Source: Azophilus sp965220835
GTDB taxonomy: Bacteria; Pseudomonadota; Gammaproteobacteria; Pseudomonadales; Azotimanducaceae
Assembly (NCBI GenBank): GCA_965220835.1
Contig: OZ244842.1
Span: 2,170,001 to 2,234,000 of the forward strand
DNA: 64,000 nt
Reading direction: 5' to 3'
Below the pieces are notes generated by a model. It searched no databases. It saw only the letters and a program-made list of their open reading frames with translations, and was not told the DNA's origin. Each line of letters starts with the position of its first letter. Within the stretch, counting starts at the first letter, position 1. The position numbers and the translations under genes were made by a program. Positions 8,126 through 16,340 of this stretch are shown one piece after another.

Positions 8126-8737
8126 CTAGCGGAACTCCAAAGCGGATCGCGCGTTCGCCCGGCTGGACGCACCAAAGCTGCGCCGCAGGAAGTCCATCTG
8201 GTCGCCCAGAATCCGGCCGCTGTTGATCAACGCCAGATACTCCGCGAAGTTGGGCGCGTAGGGCAGCGCCAGCAGCTCCCGCCCCCATTCGTGCATCAGC
8301 TTATCGCCCTTGGCGTGGTTGCAGCGCTTGCAGGCCGCCACGCAGTTGTCCCAAATGTCCTTGCCGCCCCGGGACGTGGGCACCACGTGGTCCCGGCTGA
8401 GCTTGCCCTCAGGAAACTCGCCACCGCAATACAGGCAGGTGTGGCGGTCGCGGCTGAACAACGCCGCGTTGGTGAGCGGCGGAACGCCCACTCGGGGTGG
8501 CGCCACTTCGCCATCGCAGGCGATGATGCTGTTGACGTCAATGATGCTCTGGCTGCCGTCAAGGCGGGAATGTCCCCCGCGCAGGCGCAGGATGGGTTCG
8601 CCCAAGGTCCAGACCACGATGTCCCGGGCGTAAAGGCAAACCGCTTCCTGCCAGCGCACCCAATCCACCGGGCGGCCGCTGATGTCGAGCCGCAGAATGT
8701 GCGGTATTCGATCATAGGCATCGATGGTGGCGACCAT
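8126..8737 (-). CDS. HNH endonuclease family protein
   Basis: A cytoplasmic protein of about 203 residues. The C-terminal half carries a zinc-type HNH fold: CLYCGGEF, then KLSRDHVVPTSRGG with the catalytic DH, WDNCVAACKRCN with the second Cys pair, and KGDK. The N-terminal half (ILRLDISGRPVDWVRWQEAV) matches the conserved front of widespread chromosomal HNH proteins of unknown role. It is therefore more likely a housekeeping or DNA-processing nuclease than a restriction enzyme. ATG 8737, behind GGAAAGC, is preferred to ATG 8764 or the open frame further upstream. It is divergent from the SPOR lipoprotein gene. Confidence 0.82.
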   Translation of the reverse strand: MVATIDAYDRIPHILRLDISGRPVDWVRWQEAVCLYARDIVVWTLGEPILRLRGGHSRLDGSQSIIDVNSIIACDGEVAPPRVGVPPLTNAALFSRDRHTCLYCGGEFPEGKLSRDHVVPTSRGGKDIWDNCVAACKRCNHAKGDKLMHEWGRELLALPYAPNFAEYLALINSGRILGDQMDFLRRSFGASSRANARSALEFR

Positions 8738-8863
8738 GGCAGCTTTCCAACTCTGGGCCAGCATTTGAAACCAAACCGGCCCACTTAGCGATGGGCGCGT
8801 ATAATGAACAAAGCCACGATCAGGTTCAACGCCGTAATTCGATGATTTCGTGACGATTTCCAG

Positions 8864-9877
8864 ATGATCGATCAAATCTTGCGGAATGGGCGCCCTGCGG
8901 GGCAGCGACCTTGGCTGGCCGGCTGGCCCGTGGTGCTCTGCTTGGCGTTGATGGGATGCGCTTCCAACGCACCTGGCGGGGGTAATGAGCCGAGCAGCTA
9001 TCCGCCTTGGGTCTGTGGGCTGTCCCACAACAAAGACCGCTGGCAGTGCCGGCGCGAAGGGGGGGAGCCTGAACCAGCTGCCGCCCCCTCAGCACCAGCC
9101 CCCGAATCCACGCCTGCCAGCACGCCCCCGCCCCAACAACAAGCCGGCCCAGAGACGGCTGAGGCCCAACCCAAGCCCGCCTTGCCACCTGCTAGACCGG
9201 TCCCAGACGACAAAGCCCCGGAGGAGAAACTCTCGGAAGACAAAGTTTCGGAGCAAAAAGTTCCCGAGGGAAAAGTCTCGGAGGACAAAGTTTCGGAGCA
9301 AAAAGTCGCGGAGGAAAAAGCTGCGGAGGAACGAGCTGCGGAGGAAATCGTCGCAGAGGAAAGAGCCGCACAGGAAAGAGTCGCGGAGGAAAGAGCCGCA
9401 GAGGAAAAAAGAAACGCGCCCGATGCGGCAGTTGACGAATCGGCGCGTCCGCCCAATCAAGTCTCAGCGCCAGCCCAGCAAACGCCTTCGGCAGCACCTT
9501 CGCCGGCAAAGGCAGAACCGAGTGCATCCGCTAACCTAGCTGATGAAAGAAGCCGGCTGATGGCCCTGCCACCAGACCATTTCGCCATCCAGGCGGGCGC
9601 CTTCCCCAACCCCGAAGCGCTGCAAGAGCACATCGATCAATACGGCATGTCGCCGGCCTACCGAGTGCGCCTGGCCAGCAACGAACGCCTGTTCCATGTG
9701 CTGATTCTGCAGACTCACGACTCCCGGCGGGCCGCCGAGGCGGCCTTGGCCAACCTGCCGCAACCGCTCAACACCATGGAACTGTGGATACGGTCGCTCG
9801 GCTCCCTGCAAGACGCCGTGCTGGCGGGTGATGCGCTGGCGGACGATCGCCCAGCACCCGGAGAGCCTGCGCCGTAG
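8864..9877 (+). CDS. SPOR-domain lipoprotein
   Basis: A 337-residue envelope protein. The N-terminal lipoprotein signal (WPVVLCLALMGC, Cys32) is followed by a long Pro/Ala- then Glu/Lys-rich spacer and a C-terminal SPOR domain at about 238-315 (DHFAIQAGAFPNPEALQEHI, then FHVLILQTHDSRRAAEAAL). SPOR domains bind denuded glycan strands at the division septum. The spacer at about 117-185 is a run of five-residue units (EDKVSEQKV, later AEERA) encoded by 15-nt tandem repeats. It probably spans the periplasm as a charged helix whose length could vary. Start at ATG 8864; no strong ribosome-binding site. Confidence 0.8.
   Translation: MIDQILRNGRPAGQRPWLAGWPVVLCLALMGCASNAPGGGNEPSSYPPWVCGLSHNKDRWQCRREGGEPEPAAAPSAPAPESTPASTPPPQQQAGPETAEAQPKPALPPARPVPDDKAPEEKLSEDKVSEQKVPEGKVSEDKVSEQKVAEEKAAEERAAEEIVAEERAAQERVAEERAAEEKRNAPDAAVDESARPPNQVSAPAQQTPSAAPSPAKAEPSASANLADERSRLMALPPDHFAIQAGAFPNPEALQEHIDQYGMSPAYRVRLASNERLFHVLILQTHDSRRAAEAALANLPQPLNTMELWIRSLGSLQDAVLAGDALADDRPAPGEPAP
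9214..9410 (+). repeat. 15-nt tandem repeats encoding the SPOR-protein linker
   Basis: The stretch consists of imperfect 15-nt units of the GAGGAAAAAGCTGCG or GAGGACAAAGTTTCG type, in frame, giving (E-x-K/R-x-x)n. About a dozen units are visible. The longer blocks SEDKVSEQKV repeat almost exactly. Confidence 0.75.
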
Positions 9878-9936
9878 CAACCGAAGGTGATGGCCAGCGT
9901 AGAGCCGAAGATCGGCCCTACGCACAACCCTTGGGT

Positions 9937-10416
9937 TTAGAGCGCCTCCAGCATGGCTTCGGCCGTGCTGGCCTCTATGGCGCCCGGCGCTTCCACCGCC
10001 AAGGCGGTGACCGTGCCGTCATCCACGATCATGGCGTAGCGCTGGGAACGGGTGCCCAAGCCGAAGCCGCTGCCATCCATCTCCAAGCCCAGCGCCCGGG
10101 TGAAGTCGCCATTGCCGTCGCCGGCCATCACCAGTTCATCGGCGTTTTGGGCCTTGCCCCAACTGTCCATCACGAAGGCATCATTGACCGAGATGCAGAC
10201 GATGCTGTCCACGCCCTTGGCCTTGAGCTTGTCGGCGTTCACTACGTAACCCGGCAGATGAACTTGGGAGCAGCCCGGCGTAAAGGCGCCCGGCACCGCG
10301 AACGCCACCACCTTCTTGCCGGCGAAGAGGTCCGCTGTTGTCACCGCCTTGGGGCCTTTATCGCTCATGATGTGCATCGTTGCTTCGGGGAGCTTGTCGC
10401 CTGCTTTGATCGCCAT
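9937..10416 (-). CDS. Peroxiredoxin, Prx5/AhpE-like (glutaredoxin-type)
   Basis: A 159-residue cytoplasmic thiol peroxidase that reduces hydrogen peroxide and alkyl hydroperoxides. The peroxidatic site is PGAFTPGCSQVHLPGY with Cys49. Downstream come SIVCISVNDAFVMDSWGK and LGTRSQRYAMIVDDG, typical of the Prx5 group. A strong AGGAGGACAAAAC ribosome-binding site precedes ATG 10416. It reads toward the SPOR gene (convergent). No glutaredoxin domain is fused, so reduction would come from separate glutaredoxin or thioredoxin. Confidence 0.92.
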   Translation of the reverse strand: MAIKAGDKLPEATMHIMSDKGPKAVTTADLFAGKKVVAFAVPGAFTPGCSQVHLPGYVVNADKLKAKGVDSIVCISVNDAFVMDSWGKAQNADELVMAGDGNGDFTRALGLEMDGSGFGLGTRSQRYAMIVDDGTVTALAVEAPGAIEASTAEAMLEAL

Positions 10417-10645
10417 GTTTTGTCCTCCTAGTGGTCAAGTAGGTATCGTTCAGTTTGCGCACGAAACCGTGCGTGAAAACGCCAAGTTTACAGTAAGACG
10501 CGACATTCACCTTGCATGGCCTGGCGATTTTCAGCCCATCTCACTTTGACAATTCCGTCGGAGAGAACGCCGGGTCGGGCTTGGGTGCTGTGAAGAAAAG
10601 CCAAAATCGAGAACTGCTGGATGAGCTGGGTGTTCAACCGGTTGG

Positions 10646-11305
10646 TCAGCGCCAGGCGAAAGCGGGTTGTTCGTAGTGGGCCACTCGGGTGTGGCGGCCC
10701 AACAGGCAGACTTCCCGGAATTGGTAGATCAGGGCGGCCGTGGGCGCGGCGATCCAGTCGTCGCCGACCGGCATGCGCAGCATGGGGTGCTCGCTGCTGG
10801 CAACCTGGTCGAGCAGGGGCGCGTCCTCGCGCATGAACTCGGTCAGGGGAATGCGATGCACGGACGCCACTTCGGCGGGGTTGTGGTTGGTCGCAAGGCC
10901 CGGCCCGCCCCACACGACCACTGGGCTCATGACGAATCCGGAGCGGGTGACGAAATCGTCCAAGGCGCCGAGCACCGCCCCTTGATCCGCGTGCACGTCC
11001 ACTTCCTCGCGCAGCTCGCGCAACGCCGTTTGCACGGGCGCCTCGCCAGGGTCCAGGCGCCCGCCCGGAAAGGCCCACTGGCCCGGATGATTGCGCAGCT
11101 TCGAAGAGCGCCGGGTGAGAATCAGCGCCGCCTCCGGGCGCCAAGCCTTGAAGCGTTCCAAACCGGGCAGGTCGGCGCCGAAGGCAGCGTCCGTCACGGT
11201 GATGGCCACCGCCGCGTGATGGGCGTCGTCCACCTTGTTTTCAATGACATCGAAGGCCGCTAAGTTGGCCGTGATGCTGGCCTTAAGTTGGTCGTCGCAG
11301 AGCAT
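10646..11305 (-). CDS. Nudix hydrolase, probable CoA pyrophosphatase
   Basis: A 219-residue cytoplasmic enzyme. The Nudix box GGRLDPGEAPVQTALRELRE-EVDV (residues about 81-104) carries the expected Glu residues. It is preceded by EAALILTRRSSKLRNHPGQW-AFPGG, a lead-in characteristic of the NudL/CoA-diphosphatase branch, which cleaves CoA to phosphopantetheine and 3',5'-ADP. The last position of the box is Asp-Val rather than Gly-hydrophobic, a minor deviation. Divergent from the EamA transporter gene. Confidence 0.83.
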   Translation of the reverse strand: MLCDDQLKASITANLAAFDVIENKVDDAHHAAVAITVTDAAFGADLPGLERFKAWRPEAALILTRRSSKLRNHPGQWAFPGGRLDPGEAPVQTALRELREEVDVHADQGAVLGALDDFVTRSGFVMSPVVVWGGPGLATNHNPAEVASVHRIPLTEFMREDAPLLDQVASSEHPMLRMPVGDDWIAAPTAALIYQFREVCLLGRHTRVAHYEQPAFAWR

Positions 11306-11497
11306 CGGTGAAGCATACGCGCAATGGTGCGGTTGAAGCTATGCAGGTTTTGGCAGAACTTCAGACGGCGTTCACTCCAAGAAACTTGAACGACTGCACA
11401 CCACAGGTGCGCCTTGGCAGAACTCGACTTGAGCTGGGTACCATGCAAGTCTGGTGAGCGGCTTTGCGGGATCAGGAACTCGGGCGCACGGAACGTG

Positions 11498-12358
11498 ATG
11501 GCGAAATCGGAACGGCGGGCGGTGCTGTTCGCCTTGCTGGCGGTGGCACTGTGGTCCACAGTGGCGACCGGCTTCAAGCTGGGGTTGCGCACGCTTGAGC
11601 CCGTGCAGTTGCTGCTGGCCGGCGCCTTGGTGTCCACCCTCTTCTTCTGGGCTGTCGCCGGCTGGCTGGGGCGGCTGCGGCTGCCGGCCAAAGCCGTCGG
11701 CCAAGCGGCGCTGTTCGGCCTGCTCAACCCCTTTGCCTACTACGTGGTGCTGTTCGCCGCCTACGACCGGCTGCCAGCGCAGGTTGCGCAGCCGCTGAAC
11801 TACACCTGGTCCATCGCCATGGCGCTGCTGGCATGGCCGATACTGGGGCAGCGGCCAACGCGGCCGGTACTGTTGGGCATTGTCTTGAGCTACGGCGGCG
11901 TGCTGATCGTGCTGCGGCCTTGGGATGTGGATGCCTCCTCGTCGCTCAATTGGGCAGGGGTCGCGTTGGCGCTTGGCAGCACGCTGCTGTGGGCCGGCTA
12001 CTGGCTGTTCCAAGCGCGCTCCAACATCGACCCCATCGGCCTGCTGGCCTGGAGCTTTCCATTCGGCTTGGCGGCCACCGCAGTTCTTTGCGCCCTTGGG
12101 CCTGGCTGGCCGCCGCTGTCGGCGCGTACGCTGATTTTCGGCGCTTGGGTGGGGCTGGTGGAAATGGGCGTGGCCTTCCTGCTGTGGCGCTACGCCTTGG
12201 CGCTGACCGCCAACGCCGCCCGCATTGGGCAGTTGATCTACCTCTCCCCGCTGCTGTCCTTGGGGCTGATCGCCTTGGTGCTTGGCGAGGCCATTCACCC
12301 CGCATCAATAGCCGGCCTAGGCATCATCATTGCCGGGCTGGCGGTGGCCAATCGCTAG
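11498..12358 (+). CDS. EamA/DMT-family transporter
   Basis: An inner-membrane protein of about 286 residues with ten predicted membrane helices arranged as two EamA repeats. The first starts RAVLFALLAVALWSTVATGF; the second starts LNWAGVALALGSTLLWAGYW. It ends LVLGEAIHPASIAGLGIIIA, the usual signature of the second repeat. Family members export amino acids or other small metabolites; the substrate here is unknown. I start at ATG 11498, since the upstream open frame is not membrane-like. Its stop overlaps the convergent haloalkane dehalogenase stop by four bases. Confidence 0.88.
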   Translation: MAKSERRAVLFALLAVALWSTVATGFKLGLRTLEPVQLLLAGALVSTLFFWAVAGWLGRLRLPAKAVGQAALFGLLNPFAYYVVLFAAYDRLPAQVAQPLNYTWSIAMALLAWPILGQRPTRPVLLGIVLSYGGVLIVLRPWDVDASSSLNWAGVALALGSTLLWAGYWLFQARSNIDPIGLLAWSFPFGLAATAVLCALGPGWPPLSARTLIFGAWVGLVEMGVAFLLWRYALALTANAARIGQLIYLSPLLSLGLIALVLGEAIHPASIAGLGIIIAGLAVANR

Positions 12359-13227
12359 AGCGTCGGCAGCCAGTCCGCGAGCGCGGCGGCAATTTCGGCC
12401 GGCGAGTCCTCTTGGATGAAGTGGCTGCCCTTCACCGTCACCTCAGTTTGGTTGGGCCAGGCGCGGCAGAATTCTCGGGTGGCGCCCCTGACCAAGGCTC
12501 CTGGTTCGGCGTTGACGAAGAGTTTCGGCACGTCGGCTTCGGACAGCCACTCCGAATAGGCTTGGGCGACCGCAACGACATCCTCCGGCTCCCCGTCAAT
12601 GGGAATCTGCCGCGGCCAAGTGAGCGTGGGACGCCGGGATTCACCGGGTTCGAGGAAGGGACGGCGGTACACGGCCATTTCCTCTTCGGTGAGTTGGCGC
12701 AGAATCGAACCCGGCAGCACCCGCTCCACGAAGACGTTGTTTTCCAGCACCATGGCTTCCCCCGCTGGCGAACGGAAGCCCTGAAACACGCCCCGCGCAT
12801 CCTCCGGAAACTCGTCCCAGGAAACGGGGCGGACGATGGCTTCCATGTAGCAAATGCCCTTGACGGCATTGCGATGCCGGTTGGCCCAGTGAAAGCCCAG
12901 CGCCGAACCCCAATCGTGAATGACGAACACGGCATTCTCCTTGACCCCAAGCGCATCGAGCAGGGCATCCAGGTAGCGGGCGTGCTCGGCGAAGGTGTAA
13001 CGCTCTGGGCCAGATCCCTCCAGCTTGTCCGAGTCGCCCATGCCGATCAGGTCCGGTGCCAGGCAACGCCCAAAGCTGGCCACTGCCGGCATGATGTTGC
13101 GCCACAGGTAGGATGAGGTGGGATTGCCGTGCAGGAACAGAATCGGATCGCCCTCGCCCATTTCGGCGTAGGCCATTTGCTTGCCAAGCACCTCGATGCG
13201 TTGCTTGGGCAGTTCGTTGGCGTTCAT
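12355..13227 (-). CDS. Haloalkane dehalogenase, HLD-II (DhaA/LinB) type
   Basis: An alpha/beta hydrolase of about 290 residues that cleaves carbon-halogen bonds hydrolytically. Catalytic set: nucleophile Asp105 in FVIHDWGSALGFHW, halide-stabilising Asn35 in FLHGNPTSSYLWRN and Trp106, acid Glu129 in GICYMEAIVRP, and the base His in VKGSHFIQEDSP. The Asp-His-Glu triad with the Asn-Trp pair defines subfamily II. The start at ATG 13227 follows GAGGAAAATCCC. It lies 37 bases downstream of an enoyl-CoA hydratase gene on the same strand and may be co-transcribed. Substrate not predictable. Confidence 0.92.
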   Translation of the reverse strand: MNANELPKQRIEVLGKQMAYAEMGEGDPILFLHGNPTSSYLWRNIMPAVASFGRCLAPDLIGMGDSDKLEGSGPERYTFAEHARYLDALLDALGVKENAVFVIHDWGSALGFHWANRHRNAVKGICYMEAIVRPVSWDEFPEDARGVFQGFRSPAGEAMVLENNVFVERVLPGSILRQLTEEEMAVYRRPFLEPGESRRPTLTWPRQIPIDGEPEDVVAVAQAYSEWLSEADVPKLFVNAEPGALVRGATREFCRAWPNQTEVTVKGSHFIQEDSPAEIAAALADWLPTL

Positions 13228-13264
13228 GGGATTTTCCTCGTTAGCGTGGTTAGCGTGATTGGCG

Positions 13265-14053
13265 TCAGGCGCCTTTGAACACGGGCTTGCGCTTCTCCAG
13301 GAACGCCTGCATGCCTTCCTGGCCATCGCCGCTTCTCACTAGGCCGGCAATGGCGCGGGCCTCCAACTCCATTTGCGATTCCAAGGTCTGGTCGAAGGAG
13401 CCGTTCAGCAGGGATTTTACGGCCGCAAAGGCGGCGGTGGGGCCGCTGGCCAATCGCTGCGCCAGCCCTTGGGCCTCCTGCAGCACGTCCGCATCCGCCA
13501 CCACTTGGTTGACAATGCCCCAGTCCAAGGCCTCTTGGCTGGTGAGCAGCCGGTTGGTGAGCATCAGCTCGCGGGTGCGGCGGTCGCCGATCTTGCGCGG
13601 CATGTAGTAGGTGGAGCTGCCGTCCGGCGACAGCCCGGCGCGGGTGTAAGCCATGGTGAAGACGGCCGATTCGGCCGCGATGGCGAGGTCGCAGGCCATC
13701 ACCAGGCTGAAGCCCGCGCCCGCCGCGGTGCCGTTGACGGCGGCGATCACCGGCGCCTTGCTGCGGGCCAGCCGGGAAAGGCCAAGATGCAGGTCGCCGG
13801 TCATCTGCATGATCAGCTTGCGCGCCCCGGCCCCGGCCTCGGCGAAGGCGCCTAAGTCGCCGCCCGCGCAGAACATTTTGCCGGCGCCGGTGAGCACGAC
13901 GGCGCGAACCGCCGGGTCGTCGTCCGCGTCGATGGCGGCGGCGCCAAACTCCTTGGCCATCAGCGGCCCCATGGCGTTGGCCGATTCCGGGCGGTTGAAG
14001 GTGATGGTCGCCACCTGGCCGGCAACCTCGTAGTTCAGGGTTTCAAAACTCAT
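13265..14053 (-). CDS. Enoyl-CoA hydratase/isomerase family protein (PaaG-like)
   Basis: A 262-residue crotonase-fold enzyme. Oxyanion-hole segments are KMFCAGGDLGAFAE and NGTAAGAGFSLVMACDLAIA. The usual second catalytic Glu position reads TRAGLSPDGSSTYYMPRKIG, with Asp-Gly, as in PaaG-type isomerases rather than classical hydratases. The C-terminus (MQAFLEKRKPVFKGA) is typical. First gene of a probable two-gene unit with the haloalkane dehalogenase. Confidence 0.88.
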   Translation of the reverse strand: MSFETLNYEVAGQVATITFNRPESANAMGPLMAKEFGAAAIDADDDPAVRAVVLTGAGKMFCAGGDLGAFAEAGAGARKLIMQMTGDLHLGLSRLARSKAPVIAAVNGTAAGAGFSLVMACDLAIAAESAVFTMAYTRAGLSPDGSSTYYMPRKIGDRRTRELMLTNRLLTSQEALDWGIVNQVVADADVLQEAQGLAQRLASGPTAAFAAVKSLLNGSFDQTLESQMELEARAIAGLVRSGDGQEGMQAFLEKRKPVFKGA

Positions 14054-14382
14054 GGCCGGCTCCGTTCGCTGCCGTTGAATGGCTCAGTTGATTCGCTGCA
14101 GGAATGCTGCCGCTGGGTCCGCAGGCTTTGCGCGGACTCAGAAGCATATCGGATTCTAACCCAGTCGAGGCTCGCCGGGTTTCGCGCCAGCGAAATCAGG
14201 ACACGCACGCACGATGCGCTGTCGGCAAGCTCTTGGCGACCCGTTACAATCCACACCTGCGGCAAGGCGCGCGCTTGCCGCGACGGCATAAACCTCTCCA
14301 ACCGGCTGCGAAACGCTCACTGAACTTCCGCTGCACCCAACTGACGCACTGACCAGCCCAACACTTCGGACGCCAAGACAAA
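14054..14382. other. Divergent intergenic region with one hairpin-repeat relic
   Basis: This 329-base stretch separates the leftward hydratase gene from the rightward peptidyl-prolyl isomerase gene and must hold both promoters. None could be assigned with confidence. At about 14178-14200, GGGTTTCGCGCCAGCGAAATC matches the GTTTCGC/GCGAAAC hairpin repeats at 35613, 38266, 47876 and 60607. No gene is visible. Confidence 0.5.
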
Positions 14383-15177
14383 GTGACCCATCTTCTGAAA
14401 GACCCCCTGATCGCCTTCCTCGGTCTCGGCGCCGCCCTGTTCGCGGCCGCGATCCTGTTGGAGGGCGACGCCTCGGACACGGTCATCAACGTGGACGACG
14501 CGGAAATGAACCGGCTCACCCAACAGTGGAACGCCCAGATGGGCCGTTCGCCAACCGCCGAGGAGCTTGAGGGCCTGATCGAGAGCTTCATACAAGAGGA
14601 AATCTACTTTCGTGAAGCCTTGCGCCTGTCTTTGGACCAGGGCGACATCATCGTGCGCCGCCGTTTGGTGCAGAAGCTCAATTTCCTGACCGAGGACATT
14701 GCCGCCAGCCAAGCCCCAACCGATGCCGAGCTGCAGGCTTTCCACGACGCCAACGCCGAGCGTTACCGCCTGCCGGCGCGCTACAGCTTCCGCCACCGGT
14801 ACTTCTCCACCGACCGCCGCGCAGACGCCAAGGCGGACGCCGAGGCGGCGCTTCTCAACCCAGAGGCCAAGGGCGACCCCTTCATGCTGCAGCGGGCCTA
14901 TGCCGAACGTTCCGAACGCGCCATCGGCGATCTGTTCGGCAGGGCGTTCGCCAAGGCCCTCGCGCAACTCAGCCCCAGCCCGGATTGGCAGGGCCCCTTG
15001 CGCTCCGCCTACGGCTGGCACTTGGTGCAGCTCGAGCAGGCGCTGCCCGAGGCGCAGCCGCCGTTTGGCGAGGTTGCCGGCCGGGTGGCGACGGACTGGG
15101 CGGCGGAGCGCCGTGAGCAAGCCAACGCCGCCTACTACGAAGCGCTGCGCAGCCGCTACGAAGTGCGCCGGCCATGA
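14383..15177 (+). CDS. Membrane-anchored PpiC-type peptidyl-prolyl isomerase
   Basis: 264 residues beginning at GTG 14383. One N-terminal membrane anchor (LIAFLGLGAALFAAAILL) is followed by a SurA/PpiC-like helical region (LEGLIESFIQEEIYFREALR) and a parvulin-like domain ending DWQGPLRSAYGWHLVQLEQA. The isomerase core is short and lacks an obvious full set of active-site residues, so it may act mainly as a chaperone. It overlaps the next gene by four bases (ATGA), so translational coupling with the HupE/UreJ-like protein is likely. This pairing recurs in other proteobacteria, as I recall. Confidence 0.8.
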   Translation: MTHLLKDPLIAFLGLGAALFAAAILLEGDASDTVINVDDAEMNRLTQQWNAQMGRSPTAEELEGLIESFIQEEIYFREALRLSLDQGDIIVRRRLVQKLNFLTEDIAASQAPTDAELQAFHDANAERYRLPARYSFRHRYFSTDRRADAKADAEAALLNPEAKGDPFMLQRAYAERSERAIGDLFGRAFAKALAQLSPSPDWQGPLRSAYGWHLVQLEQALPEAQPPFGEVAGRVATDWAAERREQANAAYYEALRSRYEVRRP

Positions 15178-16202
15178 CGCACCTCCGATGGAGCCTTGTG
15201 GCTTTGGCGCTGTTTCTCTGCGCGCCGGTGGCGGCGCATGAAGTTCGCCCGGCTTACCTGCAGATCGTCGAAACCGCCCCGGAGCGCTTCCGGGTGCTGT
15301 GGAAGCAACCGATTGTGCAGAATCGTCGCTTGGCGATTGACCCGGTGCTGCCCAACGAATGCCCGCCGCAGGGCGACCAGGTGCCGGAAGTGGTCGGTGC
15401 CGCACTGGTGCAGCAGTGGGAAGTGGCCTGCCCGCTGGATCAAGGCGCCATCCACATCAGCGGCTTGGCACGGACCATGACCGACGTGATGGTGGAGATT
15501 GAGCGCTTGGATGGCGAGGGGCTGACGGCCCTGCTGCGCCCCAATTCGCCGTCGCTGGACCTTGCGGACCCCACGCCCCAAGTGGCCGCCTACCTATGGC
15601 TCGGCATTGAGCACCTGGTGTTCGGCATCGACCATGTGCTGTTCGTCATCGGCCTGGTCTATCTGATTCCCAGCCGCTGGGCGCTGTTGAAAACGGTGAC
15701 CGCCTTCACCCTCGCCCACAGCATCACGCTGGCGCTGTCGGTGTTGGAGCTGGTGCGGGTTCCCCAAGGGCCAGTGGAGGCGGTGATCGCCCTGTCAATC
15801 GTGTTCCTGGCACGGGAGCTGCTGCTGCCCGCCGAACAACGCTCCCAGCTCACCGGCAAGCGGCCCTGGATCATGGCGTTGCTGTTCGGCCTGCTGCACG
15901 GCTTTGGCTTCGCTGGCACGCTGGCGGACATCGGCCTGCCCCGGGATCAGCTCGCAACCGCCCTGCTGCTGTTCAACGTCGGCATTGAAGTGGGCCAGCT
16001 CATGATCATCGGCGCGCTGCTGGTTATGTTGGGGGCGCTGCGCTGGGTGGGGTTCCGCCCGTCCACCGCAGTGCTGCAGGGCGTCGCGCAAAAGGGCGGT
16101 GCGACGATCGGCAAGTTGGCTTCGGTCGACTTGGTCCTGATCTACGGCATCGGCGCCCTAGCCGCCTACTGGACCATCGACCGAGCGCTGGGCGTGCTCT
16201 AG
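15174..16202 (+). CDS. HupE/UreJ-like membrane protein
   Basis: A 342-residue membrane protein. After a signal peptide (WSLVALALFLCAPVAAHEVR) comes an extracytoplasmic domain of about 120 residues. A six- or seven-helix C-terminal domain follows with His-rich motifs: LGIEHLVFGIDHVLFVIGL, FTLAHSITLALSVL and LFGLLHGFGFAG. These match the HupE_UreJ_2 family. Relatives are proposed nickel/cobalt permeases, but for this longer form the role is unproven. Translationally coupled to the PPIase gene before it. Confidence 0.82.
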   Translation: MTHLRWSLVALALFLCAPVAAHEVRPAYLQIVETAPERFRVLWKQPIVQNRRLAIDPVLPNECPPQGDQVPEVVGAALVQQWEVACPLDQGAIHISGLARTMTDVMVEIERLDGEGLTALLRPNSPSLDLADPTPQVAAYLWLGIEHLVFGIDHVLFVIGLVYLIPSRWALLKTVTAFTLAHSITLALSVLELVRVPQGPVEAVIALSIVFLARELLLPAEQRSQLTGKRPWIMALLFGLLHGFGFAGTLADIGLPRDQLATALLLFNVGIEVGQLMIIGALLVMLGALRWVGFRPSTAVLQGVAQKGGATIGKLASVDLVLIYGIGALAAYWTIDRALGVL

Positions 16203-16251
16203 GGTCTCATCAGAAGTCTCGCCCGGATCACTCGCCAAGCCGCTTCTTCGA

Positions 16252-16277
16252 TATTGAAAAATCTCCATTTTTCAATA
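16252..16277. terminator. AT-rich perfect inverted repeat between convergent genes
   Basis: TATTGAAAAAT and ATTTTTCAATA form an 11-bp perfect stem around CTCC. The stem is A/T-rich and flanked by short A/T runs. It sits between the convergent HupE-like and acyl-CoA dehydrogenase genes, so a bidirectional terminator is the simplest reading. The low GC of the stem makes this uncertain, and a protein-binding palindrome is an alternative. Confidence 0.45.
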
Positions 16278-16340
16278 CGTTGATTTGCATGTCAGAGCTT
16301 GTTGCGAGCAGGCTGCCGAGCCAGCGGAATGCGGCGGACG

